Shown here piece after piece: positions 24,916 to 35,102 of a stretch of DNA of 64,000 nucleotides. This DNA is from Triglochin maritima. Lineage: Eukaryota; Streptophyta; Magnoliopsida; Alismatales; Juncaginaceae. The DNA lies in contig OY821777.1 of NCBI GenBank assembly GCA_963682175.1, positions 16,016,001 to 16,080,000 of the forward strand. Reading direction: 5' to 3'. Both the position numbers and the translations under genes were made by a program. Under the pieces are notes generated by a model. That model was not told where the DNA came from and did no database searches. It saw nothing but the letters and a program-made list of their open reading frames with translations. Each line of letters starts with the position of its first letter. Positions within the stretch are counted from its first letter, which is position 1.

Positions 24916-26164
24916 TGATGCATTGCATACATTGCATCATATGTCTTTCATTTAGAGTGTTTTTATTTTGAGCAATTGTGCAGAATTCAGGAGTTACAAT
25001 GCAATTTACCAATATTCGAGCTAAAACGCGTGCAATGGACTTAGATGGATCACAAAGACCAAATAGATAGATATTCAAGCTCAAGTTGAAGTCCAATTGA
25101 TTGCATAAGAAGTCAGGGACTTGATCGCAAATTAGAAGGACTAAAAAGTTATTTTGGAGGAGTATTCAAGAAGAAATCAAATTCGGATCTCCAAAGATAT
25201 GCAATAATTGATTTATACACGTGGAGGCCACCTACAACATACCAAAAACACACCCACAAAAGCACGAAGTCATCTGGACCATCCATGCGGCGGAATCGCC
25301 GCATCTAACGGTCAATATGCGGCGGAATCGCCGCATAGGTTGCGATCCGTGCCTCCTATTTTCGTCCAATTGTGTCGTAACACGTGTCCTTCCTGATGCA
25401 TACTTAGGGTTTCTTGTATCGGCTATAAATAGCCCCGAAATATTGTGTAAGAGGAGCTTTTTTGTATGACATTCTAAAGCAATAAAATTCTGCCCTTTTA
25501 TTTCTCCATTATCTTTGTCTTTTGTAAGCTTAGTTTTATATTAATGTTTCATGTTATTAATTCCAGTAGAATAATCTAGTTGTTCTTTACTCTTCTCTTA
25601 GAATAATTTGTTGCGTGCTTAGAATAATTGTATTTGTTTTCGTAGATCGTAGTTTAGTATAATATTTCTTTCTTTTTGTTTTCATAGGCTCTCGATGATC
25701 TCCATGAACCCTTCTCCTAATCTTCTCCCCATGGGTTTCTAAAACCCTCCAAAGGGTGGGGGTGACGGATTTAGGGTTAGAGAAGAGAGATCGTTTTTAT
25801 TTTAATTTCTTGTTAGTGTTTTGATCATATGAGTTTTTGTTAAATCAATTATCATATGATGCTTAATATCTCACTTGATTTATAATAATTTTCGTAATCT
25901 CTAATCTAACTCGAAGATTCATAACTCCCACCCACTGGACTCTCATCCATAGTTATTTCTTCTTAGTTTTTCTTCTTGTTGTTCTTGCTTTAGAAAAATA
26001 AAAAAATAAATCCAAAAATCTCAAACCAACACTATTTCTCTTTTGCTTTCCTTAATCAAAGAAAATCACAAAAATATAAGAATCTCTCCCTCCTTGTGTT
26101 CGACCCGTACTTGCCACCGCTTCCGCGCGGCCGTGCACTTGCGGTATAAATAAAAATCTCAACA
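24916..26164 (+). repeat. LTR3, intact 5' LTR of the full-length unit (1249 bp)
   Basis: Runs from TGATGCATTGC to AAAATCTCAACA. The promoter is at 25421-25434 and the AATAAA signal at 25481-25486, so R is short and U5 long (over 600 bp). U3 carries two copies of the 20-nt hairpin ATGCGGCGGAATCGCCGCAT at 25285-25304 and 25317-25336. The outermost 24 nt are nearly palindromic (TGATGCA...TGCATCA). The tRNA-Asp primer site starts 7 nt after the LTR. Confidence 0.92.
25421..25434 (+). promoter_or_regulatory. TATA element of the gypsy LTR, perfectly palindromic
   Basis: GGCTATAAATAGCC contains the consensus TATAAATA and reads the same on both strands apart from its AA centre. Transcription would begin about 30 bp downstream, with polyadenylation at AATAAA 47 bp after the element. 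The same block is present in all four LTRs (for example 18634-18647). Confidence 0.75.
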
Positions 26165-26170
26165 AGTTTT

Positions 26171-26188
26171 TGGCGCCGTTGCCGGGGA
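26171..26188 (+). other. Primer-binding site, tRNA-Asp type
   Basis: TGGCGCCGTTGCCGGGGA is complementary to the 3' end of plant tRNA-Asp including CCA. It lies 6 nt after the LTR3 end. This primer choice is characteristic of Athila/Tat elements. It is absent from units 1 and 2. Confidence 0.92.
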
Positions 26189-27628
26189 GGCGACGAGAAT
26201 TTTAAGTTTTTTTGTGATTTCGTTTTTTTGTTTTGTTTGGATTTTGGTTTTTCGCGATCTAACGTTTTCTCTGTGCTTTTCAGGAAGTCGTAGAGAGGAC
26301 ACAAAAATCCGGAGACCATCCGAATTGCACAGGCGGCGAAAACGCCGCATGTCCAGTAGAGTTTGCGGCGGAAACGCCGCACGGGTTGAATATCTGAGCC
26401 TGAAAGTTCTTCTGAACGCGACTCATCTCTGGGTGGACGCGTAGAGCACTGGAAATTATCGAGAGCGGGCGGCGAACCCGACTGAGCGTGCGTAGGTAAC
26501 ATTTGTTGCATTTTCCTCGTAATTTCCATTTTCGGAAAATTTCTTGTTTGGTAGAATTGCATGTGTAGGGCAAACTTCCATAATTGACACTAATTCAACT
26601 TGTGACCTAAAAATTTGCAAAATTAGAAAGGCCTTAGTGCATGCATCATTTAAAGATTTTCTCGCATTATGTATGCTAAATTTTGCAAATCAATTCATTG
26701 TTGAAGAGTGTTGGAGGCAAGGTACGTGCGCGGTTTTTATTGATTGCATTTAAGCATATAGTTTAGTTTGCATACAACTTTGCAATTGTCCCCCACTAAA
26801 GACCAATGTTTGACTATCTCTGCTAGATTTAGGTTAAACTATCTTAAGGGCAACTCCGTAGGAAAAGATACGGTGGGGATTTCATCACCCTTCCGTAGCC
26901 CACAAATAACAATCCCAAAGTGTCACCCAAGCCTTAATCAAAATCAATTAGACATTGGCCCCTAAGGATTCAGACTCAATTAAGGAGAAGATTGGTTTGA
27001 CTTGCTATGACTTGAAGCTGATCGAATTTAATTTGGTGTCTAGAAAGTATTTTTGTGTTGACGTAAGTCTTCCAAGCGAAGTGGTTGTCTAATTGGCACC
27101 GACTCTGTCGGAAGCGCCCCCACTAGCTATACACGGCCTGGCCAAGTTGGTTTGATTAGTGAGGGAGGTGAATCAAGCGAATCAATTTGACTCAACCAGT
27201 TAGGAGTTGTCTAGACTTAAGCTACACTAGGTCTAGGATTGTTTGAACCGTGCTTGTTTAGGAAACTTCTGACCAACCCTCTCATCTATCTTTTAGAGTT
27301 AAGTTTCCCTTGTCATCTGAGTCTTCTTTCTCTACTCACCTCAACTCTCTAGATTAGGATTCCTTTCTCATTTGTCCCCCTTCTATTGTTTGTTTCCTTT
27401 GTTTTCTTTTTCTTTTTTCTTTTTTTTTTTGAAAAAAAAATCAAAAAGTAATTGATTCTTGAATTTGAATTTGGAATTTAAATTTCAAATTTGAATTCAA
27501 AAATTAATTCAAACCGGTGCACTCAGATTTGGGTTCGGGACTTGAGCAATCGACTCTCACGAGTTCATCTAGATTCCAGTCTAGAGCTTAGCCACAATCC
27601 ACCTGTTGCACCACCTCACCCGAATCCA
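26189..27628 (+). other. 5' leader of the full gypsy element, with twin GC-rich hairpins
   Basis: About 1.4 kb between primer site and the first in-frame gag ATG. It has a polypyrimidine-CAGGA segment at 26270-26285 and two strong stem-loops: GCGGCG-AAAA-CGCCGC (26333-26348) and TGCGGCG-GAAA-CGCCGCA (26364-26381). A long T-rich then A-rich tract lies at 27390-27500. No open frame with a recognisable domain occurs before gag. Confidence 0.75.
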
Positions 27629-28714
27629 ATGGGTGAGAATGTAGTGGACCCACCTATTGCACCACCTATGACTCTGAGGGATCGGTGCTACCCAACGATG
27701 GCTGCTCAGCCATCGTGCATCGTTATGCCCACCATACCGGGTCGCGACTTCGAACTCAAGGCACAATACCTGAGTATGTTGCCCAAGTTCACCTCTAAGG
27801 AAGATCCATATCTCTTCCTTAGAGAATTTGAGGAAATCTGCTCCCTTATGCATTACCAGCATATCCCTGAGGAGGCAGTGCGTCTTAAATTCGTGCCTCT
27901 AGCACTGAAGGACGACGCTAAAAAATGGCTATATAGTCTAGCCGAAAGATCTATTAGGAGTTGGGCTGAGTTTGTTCAAGTGTTTTTAAAGAAATATTTC
28001 CCCAACCATAAGACTATTAGGCTTAGGAATGAAATTTGTGCATTCGTTCAATCTGAGAGCGAGCCGTTCTATTCATATTTGGAGAGATTTAAGCACCTTC
28101 TGGCCCAATGCCCTCATCATGGAATTCCAAGATGGCAATTGTGCCAAATTATCTATGAGGGATTAACACCTACATCTAGAGTTATGCTAGAATCTGTAAG
28201 TCAAGGAAGCTTTATGTCCAAAAATGAGAATGATGCTTGGACTTTTCTTGAAGACTTGGCTGATAATAGTATGCAATGGGACACTGCTAGGGCACCAACC
28301 AACCCGAGTATTGGATCTAGAATAGCAAATCAATCCAGATCAGGTGTCTTAGCTGTAGATGCTTCTATAGCTGCTGAAGCGAAATTAGCCACCCTTATGC
28401 GTAGGATGGAAACTCTAGAGCTTCAAACCCGACCTCTAGTAAATCAAATCTCTTCTGTTTCTTGCTCTATGTGTGGTCAACTTGGTCATGTTTTGGAGGA
28501 GTGTGCACACATTTCTTCGGACATGGAACAAGTTAATGCTGCATTTAATCGTCCTAGGAATGACCCTTATTCGTCAACCTATAATCCAGGTTGGCGCAAC
28601 CATCCCAATTTTTCATGGAGCCAAGAGAATTCAAATCCTGCACCCATGCCTCAGCAAGGCCAACCACCTAGACAACAAATGTATTCAAACAACAACAATA
28701 ATAGTGATGACTGA
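27629..28714 (+). CDS. gag: gag: capsid and zinc-knuckle protein of the Athila-like element
   Basis: Structural protein of the virus-like particle. The open frame extends back to 27491 but without ATG; the first in-frame ATG is 27629 (MGENVVDPP). The Retrotrans_gag core runs from LPKFTSKEDPYLFLREFEEI through AKKWLYSLAERSI to CPHHGIPRWQLCQIIYEGL. A CCHC knuckle (CSMCGQLGHVLEEC) lies near 28465-28506. A TGA at 28712-28714 ends the frame, yet the same frame is open again immediately after it and continues to 29434. The stop is therefore either a premature mutation or a read-through/termination point. The N-terminal start is uncertain. Confidence 0.85.
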   Translation: MGENVVDPPIAPPMTLRDRCYPTMAAQPSCIVMPTIPGRDFELKAQYLSMLPKFTSKEDPYLFLREFEEICSLMHYQHIPEEAVRLKFVPLALKDDAKKWLYSLAERSIRSWAEFVQVFLKKYFPNHKTIRLRNEICAFVQSESEPFYSYLERFKHLLAQCPHHGIPRWQLCQIIYEGLTPTSRVMLESVSQGSFMSKNENDAWTFLEDLADNSMQWDTARAPTNPSIGSRIANQSRSGVLAVDASIAAEAKLATLMRRMETLELQTRPLVNQISSVSCSMCGQLGHVLEECAHISSDMEQVNAAFNRPRNDPYSSTYNPGWRNHPNFSWSQENSNPAPMPQQGQPPRQQMYSNNNNNSDD

Positions 28715-29434
28715 TTAACTGATTTGGAAAACTTAATGAAAACATTTGTTCAAACAACTACTCAATCTTTTCAAAAGCTAGAGACTCAAGTAAGTCAATT
28801 AGCACAAGTTGTAGGTGAAAGAGAAAGAGGAAGATTCCCAAGCCAACCCGAGGTGAACCCAAGAATTAACAATCCACATAATCAACATATGGCATATCAA
28901 CCACATCAACATATGTCATATCAACCACCTCAACCATTTAATCCTCAATCATTCAATCCTCAACACATTAGGCCTTCACCTAATGTACCACATAATGCAC
29001 CACCTCCTAATGTGAACAATAACAACAGACCAGTTCATATGGTTCAAGAAGAAGAGCAAAATCAACACATTAATGCTATACTTACATTAAGATCTGGAAA
29101 ATCTGTTAATAACAATGTCACTCACCCCTTGGCTAATGAGCCTAATAATTCTGTCACACCTGAGCCATCCAATGAGCCACCAATTCAATCTGAGGAACCA
29201 ATTGAAATTGAACCCACTGAACCTGAAAGAGTATTCATTCCTAAAGCACCATTCCCTAATAGACTTAATAAGAATCATACAAATCAAATGGAGAAAATGT
29301 TGGAAGTCTTTAAGCAAGTAAAGGTAAACATCCCTTTATTAGAAGTTATTCAACAAATTCCACCTTATGCAAGATTCTTAAAAGACTTATGCACAAAAAA
29401 AGGAAAACACAAGTACCAAAAAGAGCCTTCTTAA
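28715..29434 (+). CDS. gag-pol linker region, in frame with gag beyond the TGA
   Basis: Same frame as gag. It has a coiled stretch around QTTTQSFQKLETQVSQLAQV, a long Pro/Gln/Asn-rich spacer (28850-29050), ALTL-type ILTLRSGK motif near 29076, and an acidic segment. It then enters the conserved pre-protease block (VFKQVKVNIPLLEVIQQIPP). The frame ends at 29434 because of a one-base shift in the A-run at about 29394-29400. It has no enzyme of its own. Two tandem imperfect repeats (HMAYQPHQ/HMSYQPPQ) lie near residues 55-65. Confidence 0.7.
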   Translation, partial: LTDLENLMKTFVQTTTQSFQKLETQVSQLAQVVGERERGRFPSQPEVNPRINNPHNQHMAYQPHQHMSYQPPQPFNPQSFNPQHIRPSPNVPHNAPPPNVNNNNRPVHMVQEEEQNQHINAILTLRSGKSVNNNVTHPLANEPNNSVTPEPSNEPPIQSEEPIEIEPTEPERVFIPKAPFPNRLNKNHTNQMEKMLEVFKQVKVNIPLLEVIQQIPPYARFLKDLCTKKGKHKYQKEPS

Positions 29435-29796
29435 CTGCAAATATAAGCTCTGTGTTAACCCAACCCACACAAATCAAATATAAAGACCCTGGTTGTCCGA
29501 CTATTTCATGTGTAATTGGTAACACCTTAATCAATAGGGTCTTGCTGGATTTGGGTGCTAGTGTTAATCTGCTTCCCTACTCTGCATATAAAGAATTGGA
29601 TATAGGAGACCTTAAACAGACTAGGACCACACTCCAATTGGCTGATAGATCTGTTAAGATTCCTAGAGGTGTGGTTGATGATGTTCTGATCAAAGTGGGT
29701 GAATTCATATTTCCTGTGGACTTTGTTGTCTTAGACACGGAGCCTGTTGCTAACCCTAGCAATCAAATTCCTGTGATCTTAGGAAGACCTTTTTAG
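29389..29796 (+). CDS. Retropepsin-like aspartic protease of the Athila-like element
   Basis: The frame holds the active-site loop [14 protein letters not shown] near 29548-29589, the conserved [20 protein letters not shown] block and the second-domain VDFVVLDTE segment. Protease would cleave the gag-pol polyprotein. It is cut off upstream by the A-run shift and downstream by a one-T deficit in the T-run before the TAG at 29794-29796, exactly at GRPF, where the family normally continues. Both breaks are in homopolymers, so either real mutation or consensus error could explain them. Confidence 0.85.
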   Translation: MHKKRKTQVPKRAFLTANISSVLTQPTQIKYKDPGCPTISCVIGNTLINRVLLDLGASVNLLPYSAYKELDIGDLKQTRTTLQLADRSVKIPRGVVDDVLIKVGEFIFPVDFVVLDTEPVANPSNQIPVILGRPF

Positions 29797-29831
29797 CCAC
29801 TTCCAATGCCCCAATCAATTGTAGGAATGGA

Positions 29832-32800
29832 TTGATGAAATTGTCATTTGGGAATTTGACAGCTGAGCTAAATATTTTTAACTTAGGGAAGCAACCTGGA
29901 ATTTTCTCTGATGAATCGAGTGAATTGAATTACATTCAGGATTGTAGTGAAGATGAGTTGATTTCGGATTACTTAAATTTCACTCAATTGGATGAAGTTG
30001 ATTTTCAAAAGAACCTGAGTGGTGAGGCCACAATTTGTGACCAAATCAATTATATAGGTTCGAATCGATCTTCACCCAATTGGTCAGCCTTAGGTGGACT
30101 TTTAGCCGAACCAAGACCTCAATCCAAACCCTCACTACAAGAACCACCATCACTAGAGTTGAAGCCTCTCCCTACTACATTGAAGTATGCATTTTTAGGT
30201 CCCTCATCCACCCTCCCAGTTATCATAGCATCGGATTTGACTCCCAATCAAGAGAATGAATTGTTGAGAGTCCTCAGTAGGAATAAAGAAGCTATTGGAT
30301 GGACCATGGCCGATATCAAGGGGATTAACCCATCTATAGTCCAACATAGGATCCATTTGGAAGATAATACTCAACCCCGTAGGGATCCGCAAAGGCGGCT
30401 TAACCCGGTCGTAACTGAGGCGGTCAAAAAGGAAATACTTAAGTGGTTGGACAATGGAATTATATACCCTATATCCGATAGTGTGTGGGTTAGTCATGTT
30501 CAGGTTGTCCCTAAGAAATCTGGAGTTACTGTAGTTGAGAATGAGCTTAATGAGTTAGTCCCGACCCGTATCCAAACCGGTTGGAGGATTTGCATTGACT
30601 ATAGAAAACTGAATTCTGCAACCCGTAAGGACCACTTCCCTCTGCCTTTCATAGATCAAATGTTAGAACGGTTGGCCGGATATGAGTATTATTGTTTTCT
30701 AGATGGATATTCCGGCTATAACCAAATTCCTATCGCTCCTGAGGATCAGGAGAAAACCACCTTCACGTGCCCATTCGGCACGTTTGCTTTCCGTCGCATG
30801 CCCTTTGGCTTGTGCAATGCTCCTGCCACATTTCAAAGATGTATGGTTAGCATCTTCTCTGATATGGTGGATAACTTCATGAAAATTTTCATGGATGATT
30901 TCTCTGTCTTTGGTCCCAGTTTTGCCAATTGTTTGAACCATTTAGAATTAGTACTAGTAAGGTGTAAGGAGAAGAACTTAACCTTAAATTGGGAAAAATG
31001 TCATTTCATGGTTAAGAATGGAATAGTACTTGGTCACATTGTGTCTAAGGATGGCATTCAAGTGGATAAAGCCAAGGTGGATTTGATTAAGCATCTCCCT
31101 CCACCAACAAATGTCAAAGAGATTCGTTCATTTTTAGGGCATGCCGGATTCTATCGAAGGTTTATCAAGGACTTTAGTAAGGTGGCTAGACCATTGACTG
31201 AATTATTAGCAAATGACTCTAAGTTTGAATTTTCTGATAAATGTTTGGAGTCCTTTAACCACCTTACGAGGGAATTGACGTCGGCACCCATTATTCATTC
31301 ACCCGATTGGACCCAACCCTTTGAGATAATGTGTGATGCATCGGATTACGCCATAGGAGCGGTGTTGGGTCAGAAAATTGAAAAGAAACCTCACGTGATA
31401 TATTATGCTAGTAAAACATTGAATGATGCCCAATTGAACTACACGGTAACTGAGAAAGAATTTCTAGCAGTCATTTTTGCCTTGGAAAAATTTCGACAAT
31501 ATTTGATAGGCACACATGTGATTATTTACACGGATCATGCGACAATAAGACATTTAGTGAACAAAAAGGATGCCAAGCCGCGTTTATTGCGTTGGATCTT
31601 ACTACTGCAAGAATTTGATGTCGAAATCCGTGATAAAAAGGGTTGTGAAAATGTAGTCGCCGATCACTTGTCTAGAATTCCTCTTATCCCAGTGAATAAC
31701 ACACCAGTGAATGAGAACTTTCCGGATGAACAGATTATGGATGTGTCTGGCGAACCATGGTTCGCCGATATAGTCAATTTCTTAGTAACTGGTGTGACCC
31801 CGACTGAATGGTCTAAGAATGATCAAGCCAAATTTAGGTCCCTAGTAAAGAATTTTTATTGGGATGACCCATATCTTACCAAGTATTGTTCGGATCAAAT
31901 CATTAGAAGATGTGTTCCTGAGGAGGAATTTGCAAGTATTCTATCTTTTTGTCATGACCAAGCATGTGGAGGACATTTTGGAGCTAAGAAAACTGCGGCC
32001 AAAGTTTTACAGTGTGGATTTTATTGGCCCACCCTATTTAAGGATGCATTTGCATTTTGTAATTCTTGCTCTAGATGTCAAATGCTAGGAAAACTCTCTC
32101 GTAGAGACATGATGCCTCTGCACCCTATTCTCATAGTTGATATCTTCGATGTTTGGGGTATCAATTTTATGGGCCCGTTTCCAATATCTTTTGGGAAGGA
32201 GTATATCTTGCTAGCTGTGGACTATGTGTCCAAGTGGGTTGAGGCTATCCCCACAAAATCCAATGACAACAAAGTTGTTGTCAAATTTCTGAAGGAGAAT
32301 ATTTTCTCCCGATTCGGTACTCCACGTACCATTATCAGTGACCGGGGTACTCATTTTTGTAATCGATCATTTGAAGCTTTGATGAGAAAATATTCCATAA
32401 CTCATAAGTTAGCTACCCCGTATCACCCTCAAACAAGTGGACAAGTTGAGGTCTCCAATAGACAAATCAAGCAAATTCTGAAAAAAACGGTTAATGCCTC
32501 ACGTAAGGATTGGTCTGTAAAAATTAATGATGCGTTGTGGGCCTATCGGACCGCTTTCAAGACCAATTTAGGAATGTCCCCTTACCGGTTAGTCTTTGGA
32601 AAAGCGTGCCACTTACCTGTCGAATTGGAGCATAGAGCCCTTTGGGCTATTAAGCAACTGAATATGGATTTAGAGGCAGCTGGTAATGCTCGAAAATTGG
32701 ATTTAGTTGAGCTTGAGGAAATAAGAAATGAGGCTTATGAGAATGCTAAAATTTATAAGGAAAAGACCAAGGTTTTTCATGATAAATCCATCGTTAGGAA

Positions 32801-33053
32801 ATCTTTTTCTCCTGGACAGTTGGTCCTTCTCTATAACTCTCGCCTTCATCTCTTTTCCGGCAAACTCAAGAGTCGTTGGACCGGCCCTTTCATGATCAAA
32901 ACTGTTTTCCCTCACGGAGCGGTCGAGATCAGTAATCCGGAGAACGGTGAAAACTTTAAAGTTAACGGGCATCGATTGAAGCCCTACTTAAATCGTCCCT
33001 CCAATGTTGCAGAGGAAGTTGTGTTTTTACACGCAATTCCTCATTCTGATTAA
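29832..33053 (+). CDS. pol: pol: reverse transcriptase, RNase H and integrase
   Basis: Open for 1073 codons. RT has [46 protein letters not shown] and the catalytic FMDD at about residues 353-356. RNase H follows, with [13 protein letters not shown] near 500 and a TDH motif later. Integrase has an HHCC zinc site ([10 protein letters not shown]...FCNSCSRC) and the catalytic triad [16 protein letters not shown] and GQVEVSN, with 35 residues between the second D and E as in functional enzymes. The C-terminus ends [10 protein letters not shown]. The first codon listed is not an ATG: the frame is really the continuation of the protease frame after a one-base loss. It looks otherwise intact and young. 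Motif wording is that of the Athila branch. Confidence 0.93.
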   Translation: MMKLSFGNLTAELNIFNLGKQPGIFSDESSELNYIQDCSEDELISDYLNFTQLDEVDFQKNLSGEATICDQINYIGSNRSSPNWSALGGLLAEPRPQSKPSLQEPPSLELKPLPTTLKYAFLGPSSTLPVIIASDLTPNQENELLRVLSRNKEAIGWTMADIKGINPSIVQHRIHLEDNTQPRRDPQRRLNPVVTEAVKKEILKWLDNGIIYPISDSVWVSHVQVVPKKSGVTVVENELNELVPTRIQTGWRICIDYRKLNSATRKDHFPLPFIDQMLERLAGYEYYCFLDGYSGYNQIPIAPEDQEKTTFTCPFGTFAFRRMPFGLCNAPATFQRCMVSIFSDMVDNFMKIFMDDFSVFGPSFANCLNHLELVLVRCKEKNLTLNWEKCHFMVKNGIVLGHIVSKDGIQVDKAKVDLIKHLPPPTNVKEIRSFLGHAGFYRRFIKDFSKVARPLTELLANDSKFEFSDKCLESFNHLTRELTSAPIIHSPDWTQPFEIMCDASDYAIGAVLGQKIEKKPHVIYYASKTLNDAQLNYTVTEKEFLAVIFALEKFRQYLIGTHVIIYTDHATIRHLVNKKDAKPRLLRWILLLQEFDVEIRDKKGCENVVADHLSRIPLIPVNNTPVNENFPDEQIMDVSGEPWFADIVNFLVTGVTPTEWSKNDQAKFRSLVKNFYWDDPYLTKYCSDQIIRRCVPEEEFASILSFCHDQACGGHFGAKKTAAKVLQCGFYWPTLFKDAFAFCNSCSRCQMLGKLSRRDMMPLHPILIVDIFDVWGINFMGPFPISFGKEYILLAVDYVSKWVEAIPTKSNDNKVVVKFLKENIFSRFGTPRTIISDRGTHFCNRSFEALMRKYSITHKLATPYHPQTSGQVEVSNRQIKQILKKTVNASRKDWSVKINDALWAYRTAFKTNLGMSPYRLVFGKACHLPVELEHRALWAIKQLNMDLEAAGNARKLDLVELEEIRNEAYENAKIYKEKTKVFHDKSIVRKSFSPGQLVLLYNSRLHLFSGKLKSRWTGPFMIKTVFPHGAVEISNPENGENFKVNGHRLKPYLNRPSNVAEEVVFLHAIPHSD

Positions 33054-33218
33054 GTTTTAGTTTATTTCTCAAAAAAAAAAAACGGAAAAAACGGAAAAAA
33101 CGAAAAAAAACGTGAAAATAATAATAATGGGTACTTGACTTATTTTGGAAAACGGTGGAAGTACATGTTTTTTTTTCTCTAAATCTAACGTATACCACTT
33201 TAGCAGTATTCTATCACC

Positions 33219-33629
33219 ATGGTGTTTCCTGAGAAGAACTTCCACCCGTTGCTTGTTAGTGATCAAAATGGCACCCACTTTTATGACGAAATCATAGCAC
33301 GGAGTTGGAGCTACTTGGTCCATAATAACAATGATGTGTACTGCCCTAGCTTAGTGGAGGAGTTCTATAGCAGTATCACTAACATAGACCTGGACATTTG
33401 GTACATTTTACTGAATTGGAGAAACAAAGTCTGGGCGATTGACCTCAACATCATCTCCAACTTGACTGACATACCACAAGGGGCCTCCACTTTGCCATCC
33501 GAGGAACTCAGTTTCTATCGGTCACTCATGGGACCAGATTGTGTGCTTAGCCGTGATCGGGGTATCAAGGGCACATCCATGTACCGGAATGTCTTTACAG
33601 CATGTAGATGGGCATCGTTCACTCCCTGA
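33219..33629 (+). CDS. Extra post-pol ORF, N-terminal frame (plant-transposon-protein-like)
   Basis: Starts at an ATG in good context (CACCATGG). The 136-residue frame contains ARSWSYL, YCPSLVEEFYSSI and WAIDLNIISNLTDIP. This pattern resembles the conserved domain annotated in plants as 'putative plant transposon protein', found downstream of pol in Athila/Tat-type elements. No signal peptide or membrane segment is visible, so an envelope role is not supported. The frame stops 22 nt into the next frame; the family context suggests the two were once one protein. Function unknown. Confidence 0.65.
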   Translation: MVFPEKNFHPLLVSDQNGTHFYDEIIARSWSYLVHNNNDVYCPSLVEEFYSSITNIDLDIWYILLNWRNKVWAIDLNIISNLTDIPQGASTLPSEELSFYRSLMGPDCVLSRDRGIKGTSMYRNVFTACRWASFTP

Positions 33630-34036
33630 TGACCCGTGATCGCACTTACTGTATGTGCCGACGGCTTCTGACCACCATTGCAGAAGGCCACCAACGCAAC
33701 TCCCAATCTCTGCCATGCCTCGTCACCACTATTTGCAAGCACTTTATGACCTATGAGTCTTTCTGGGTGTACGAAGCCGACATGCTCCCTTGTACGGTGG
33801 AACGAGAGACATCCTCCTACTGTGGCACTATAGCGGACCTGTGGACACCTCCAGAAATGGAGGATGCTATGCAATCAAGTGAGTCGTCTGAAGACTCCGC
33901 AACATTCTGGGCTCAGTCAACCCCAGAAAACTCTGACGAGCATAGGTCCCGAATGTGGGGCGGGATGAAGCGCCTCAATAGCAAACTGAACAAAGCACTC
34001 TCCGACCGTGGAGAGTCGTCATCCCGAAGGCGGTAA
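33608..34036 (+). CDS. Extra post-pol ORF, C-terminal frame
   Basis: The 142-residue frame overlaps the previous one in a different phase. It carries a basic-hydrophobic first half (RLLTTIAEGHQR...LVTTICKHFM) that reads as the continuation of the upstream domain, a Ser/Glu-rich middle (SSESSEDSA) and a basic end (RGESSSRRR). The ATG at 33608 may be fortuitous. Either an old frameshift or programmed frameshifting would connect it to the upstream frame; the first is more likely. Confidence 0.55.
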   Translation: MGIVHSLMTRDRTYCMCRRLLTTIAEGHQRNSQSLPCLVTTICKHFMTYESFWVYEADMLPCTVERETSSYCGTIADLWTPPEMEDAMQSSESSEDSATFWAQSTPENSDEHRSRMWGGMKRLNSKLNKALSDRGESSSRRR

Positions 34037-35102
34037 CTATATTATTTCTTGCATTTCCTATATTATTCAATTTTGCATACATTGAGGACAATGCATGAAA
34101 TAGGTGTAGGGGGGTGACTAGTTATCTACCTATCTGTTTTGTTTTTATTTCCCAAAAAAAAATCAATGTTTCATGACATAGCTTAAGATTGAACCACCAA
34201 AAACCCGAGTACAAATTGCATTGAGTCGTTGTTCCTTATTATATAGTTCTGCTTGTAGAAACTATGACATAAATCTAAGTTCCAAAGAAATAACACATTA
34301 CCCTTAAGACATGTATGCACTTAAATTGGATGAATCAAATCTTTGAAGTGGTTGATAAAAAGCAGAGGTTGAGGAAAATATACCGGGAAGTGTGGACTTC
34401 TAATAGCAATTAAGCCTTGAGGAAAATAAAAGTATAAATAAAGGAATAAAGTGAGGAAAGCACATTTTGCAAAATGATTACAAAAGCCCAAGTCTTTGAG
34501 TCACTGGTCCGTTGGGGTATCTTAAAACCCGGTAACTTGAGTCTGCCAGCTCGGGATTATCGACCAAACTCGCTACACGAATGCAAAAAGGGTAAAAGTG
34601 TCAGAAAAAGCAAATGTGTTGAATCACGGAAGAAAAGAAAAAAATATACTCAAGGCCCAAAGCTAAAAGAATGATCCATGCCATGGTTGATCCAAATGAT
34701 ACTTCACCACCAAAGGAGCCGTGCAAAATAATTTAAGTGATAACATGTGTAGAAGGGTTAGTGGTGTGAATGTTGGAGGAACAAAGACCAAGTCAAACTT
34801 TTTATAAGTTAGATTTGTATAATGAGCATGCAAGAATTCTAAGTGAGATGTATAAGGTTAAGGTAGAGATATCGAGAGCTATTAATGGAATATTGAATTA
34901 AGACTTTGTGGGTGTGTCAACTGAAAACCCTCACGAGACAAAACTCGTCCTCTAAGTAAACTTGGAGGTTTAAAGGTTTGTTACACATGCTAAGTGTAAC
35001 TGTGATTCCTACGAAAATGAGTTAGGATTTCTGTGCTTTCATACTTATATTTCTCATGTTTTGTTTTGCTCGAGACTAGCAAAATCTAGGTGTAGGGGTA
35101 TT
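34037..35102 (+). other. 3' non-coding tail of the gypsy element with two PPT-like tracts
   Basis: No convincing coding. It contains AGGTGTAGGGGGG at 34102-34114 and the terminal tract AGGTGTAGGGGTATT at 35088-35102, directly abutting LTR4. The latter would act as the polypurine primer for plus-strand synthesis. The former is a near copy 1 kb upstream. Confidence 0.6.

Noticed and set aside
33515..33874. 119-residue minus-strand frame, repeated in all three units
   Set aside because: Antisense of the extra ORF. Its repetition only reflects duplicated DNA.
33219..34036. Calling the extra ORF an envelope (env-like) gene
   Set aside because: No signal peptide, membrane helix or fusion-type segment can be seen; only its position after pol is env-like.
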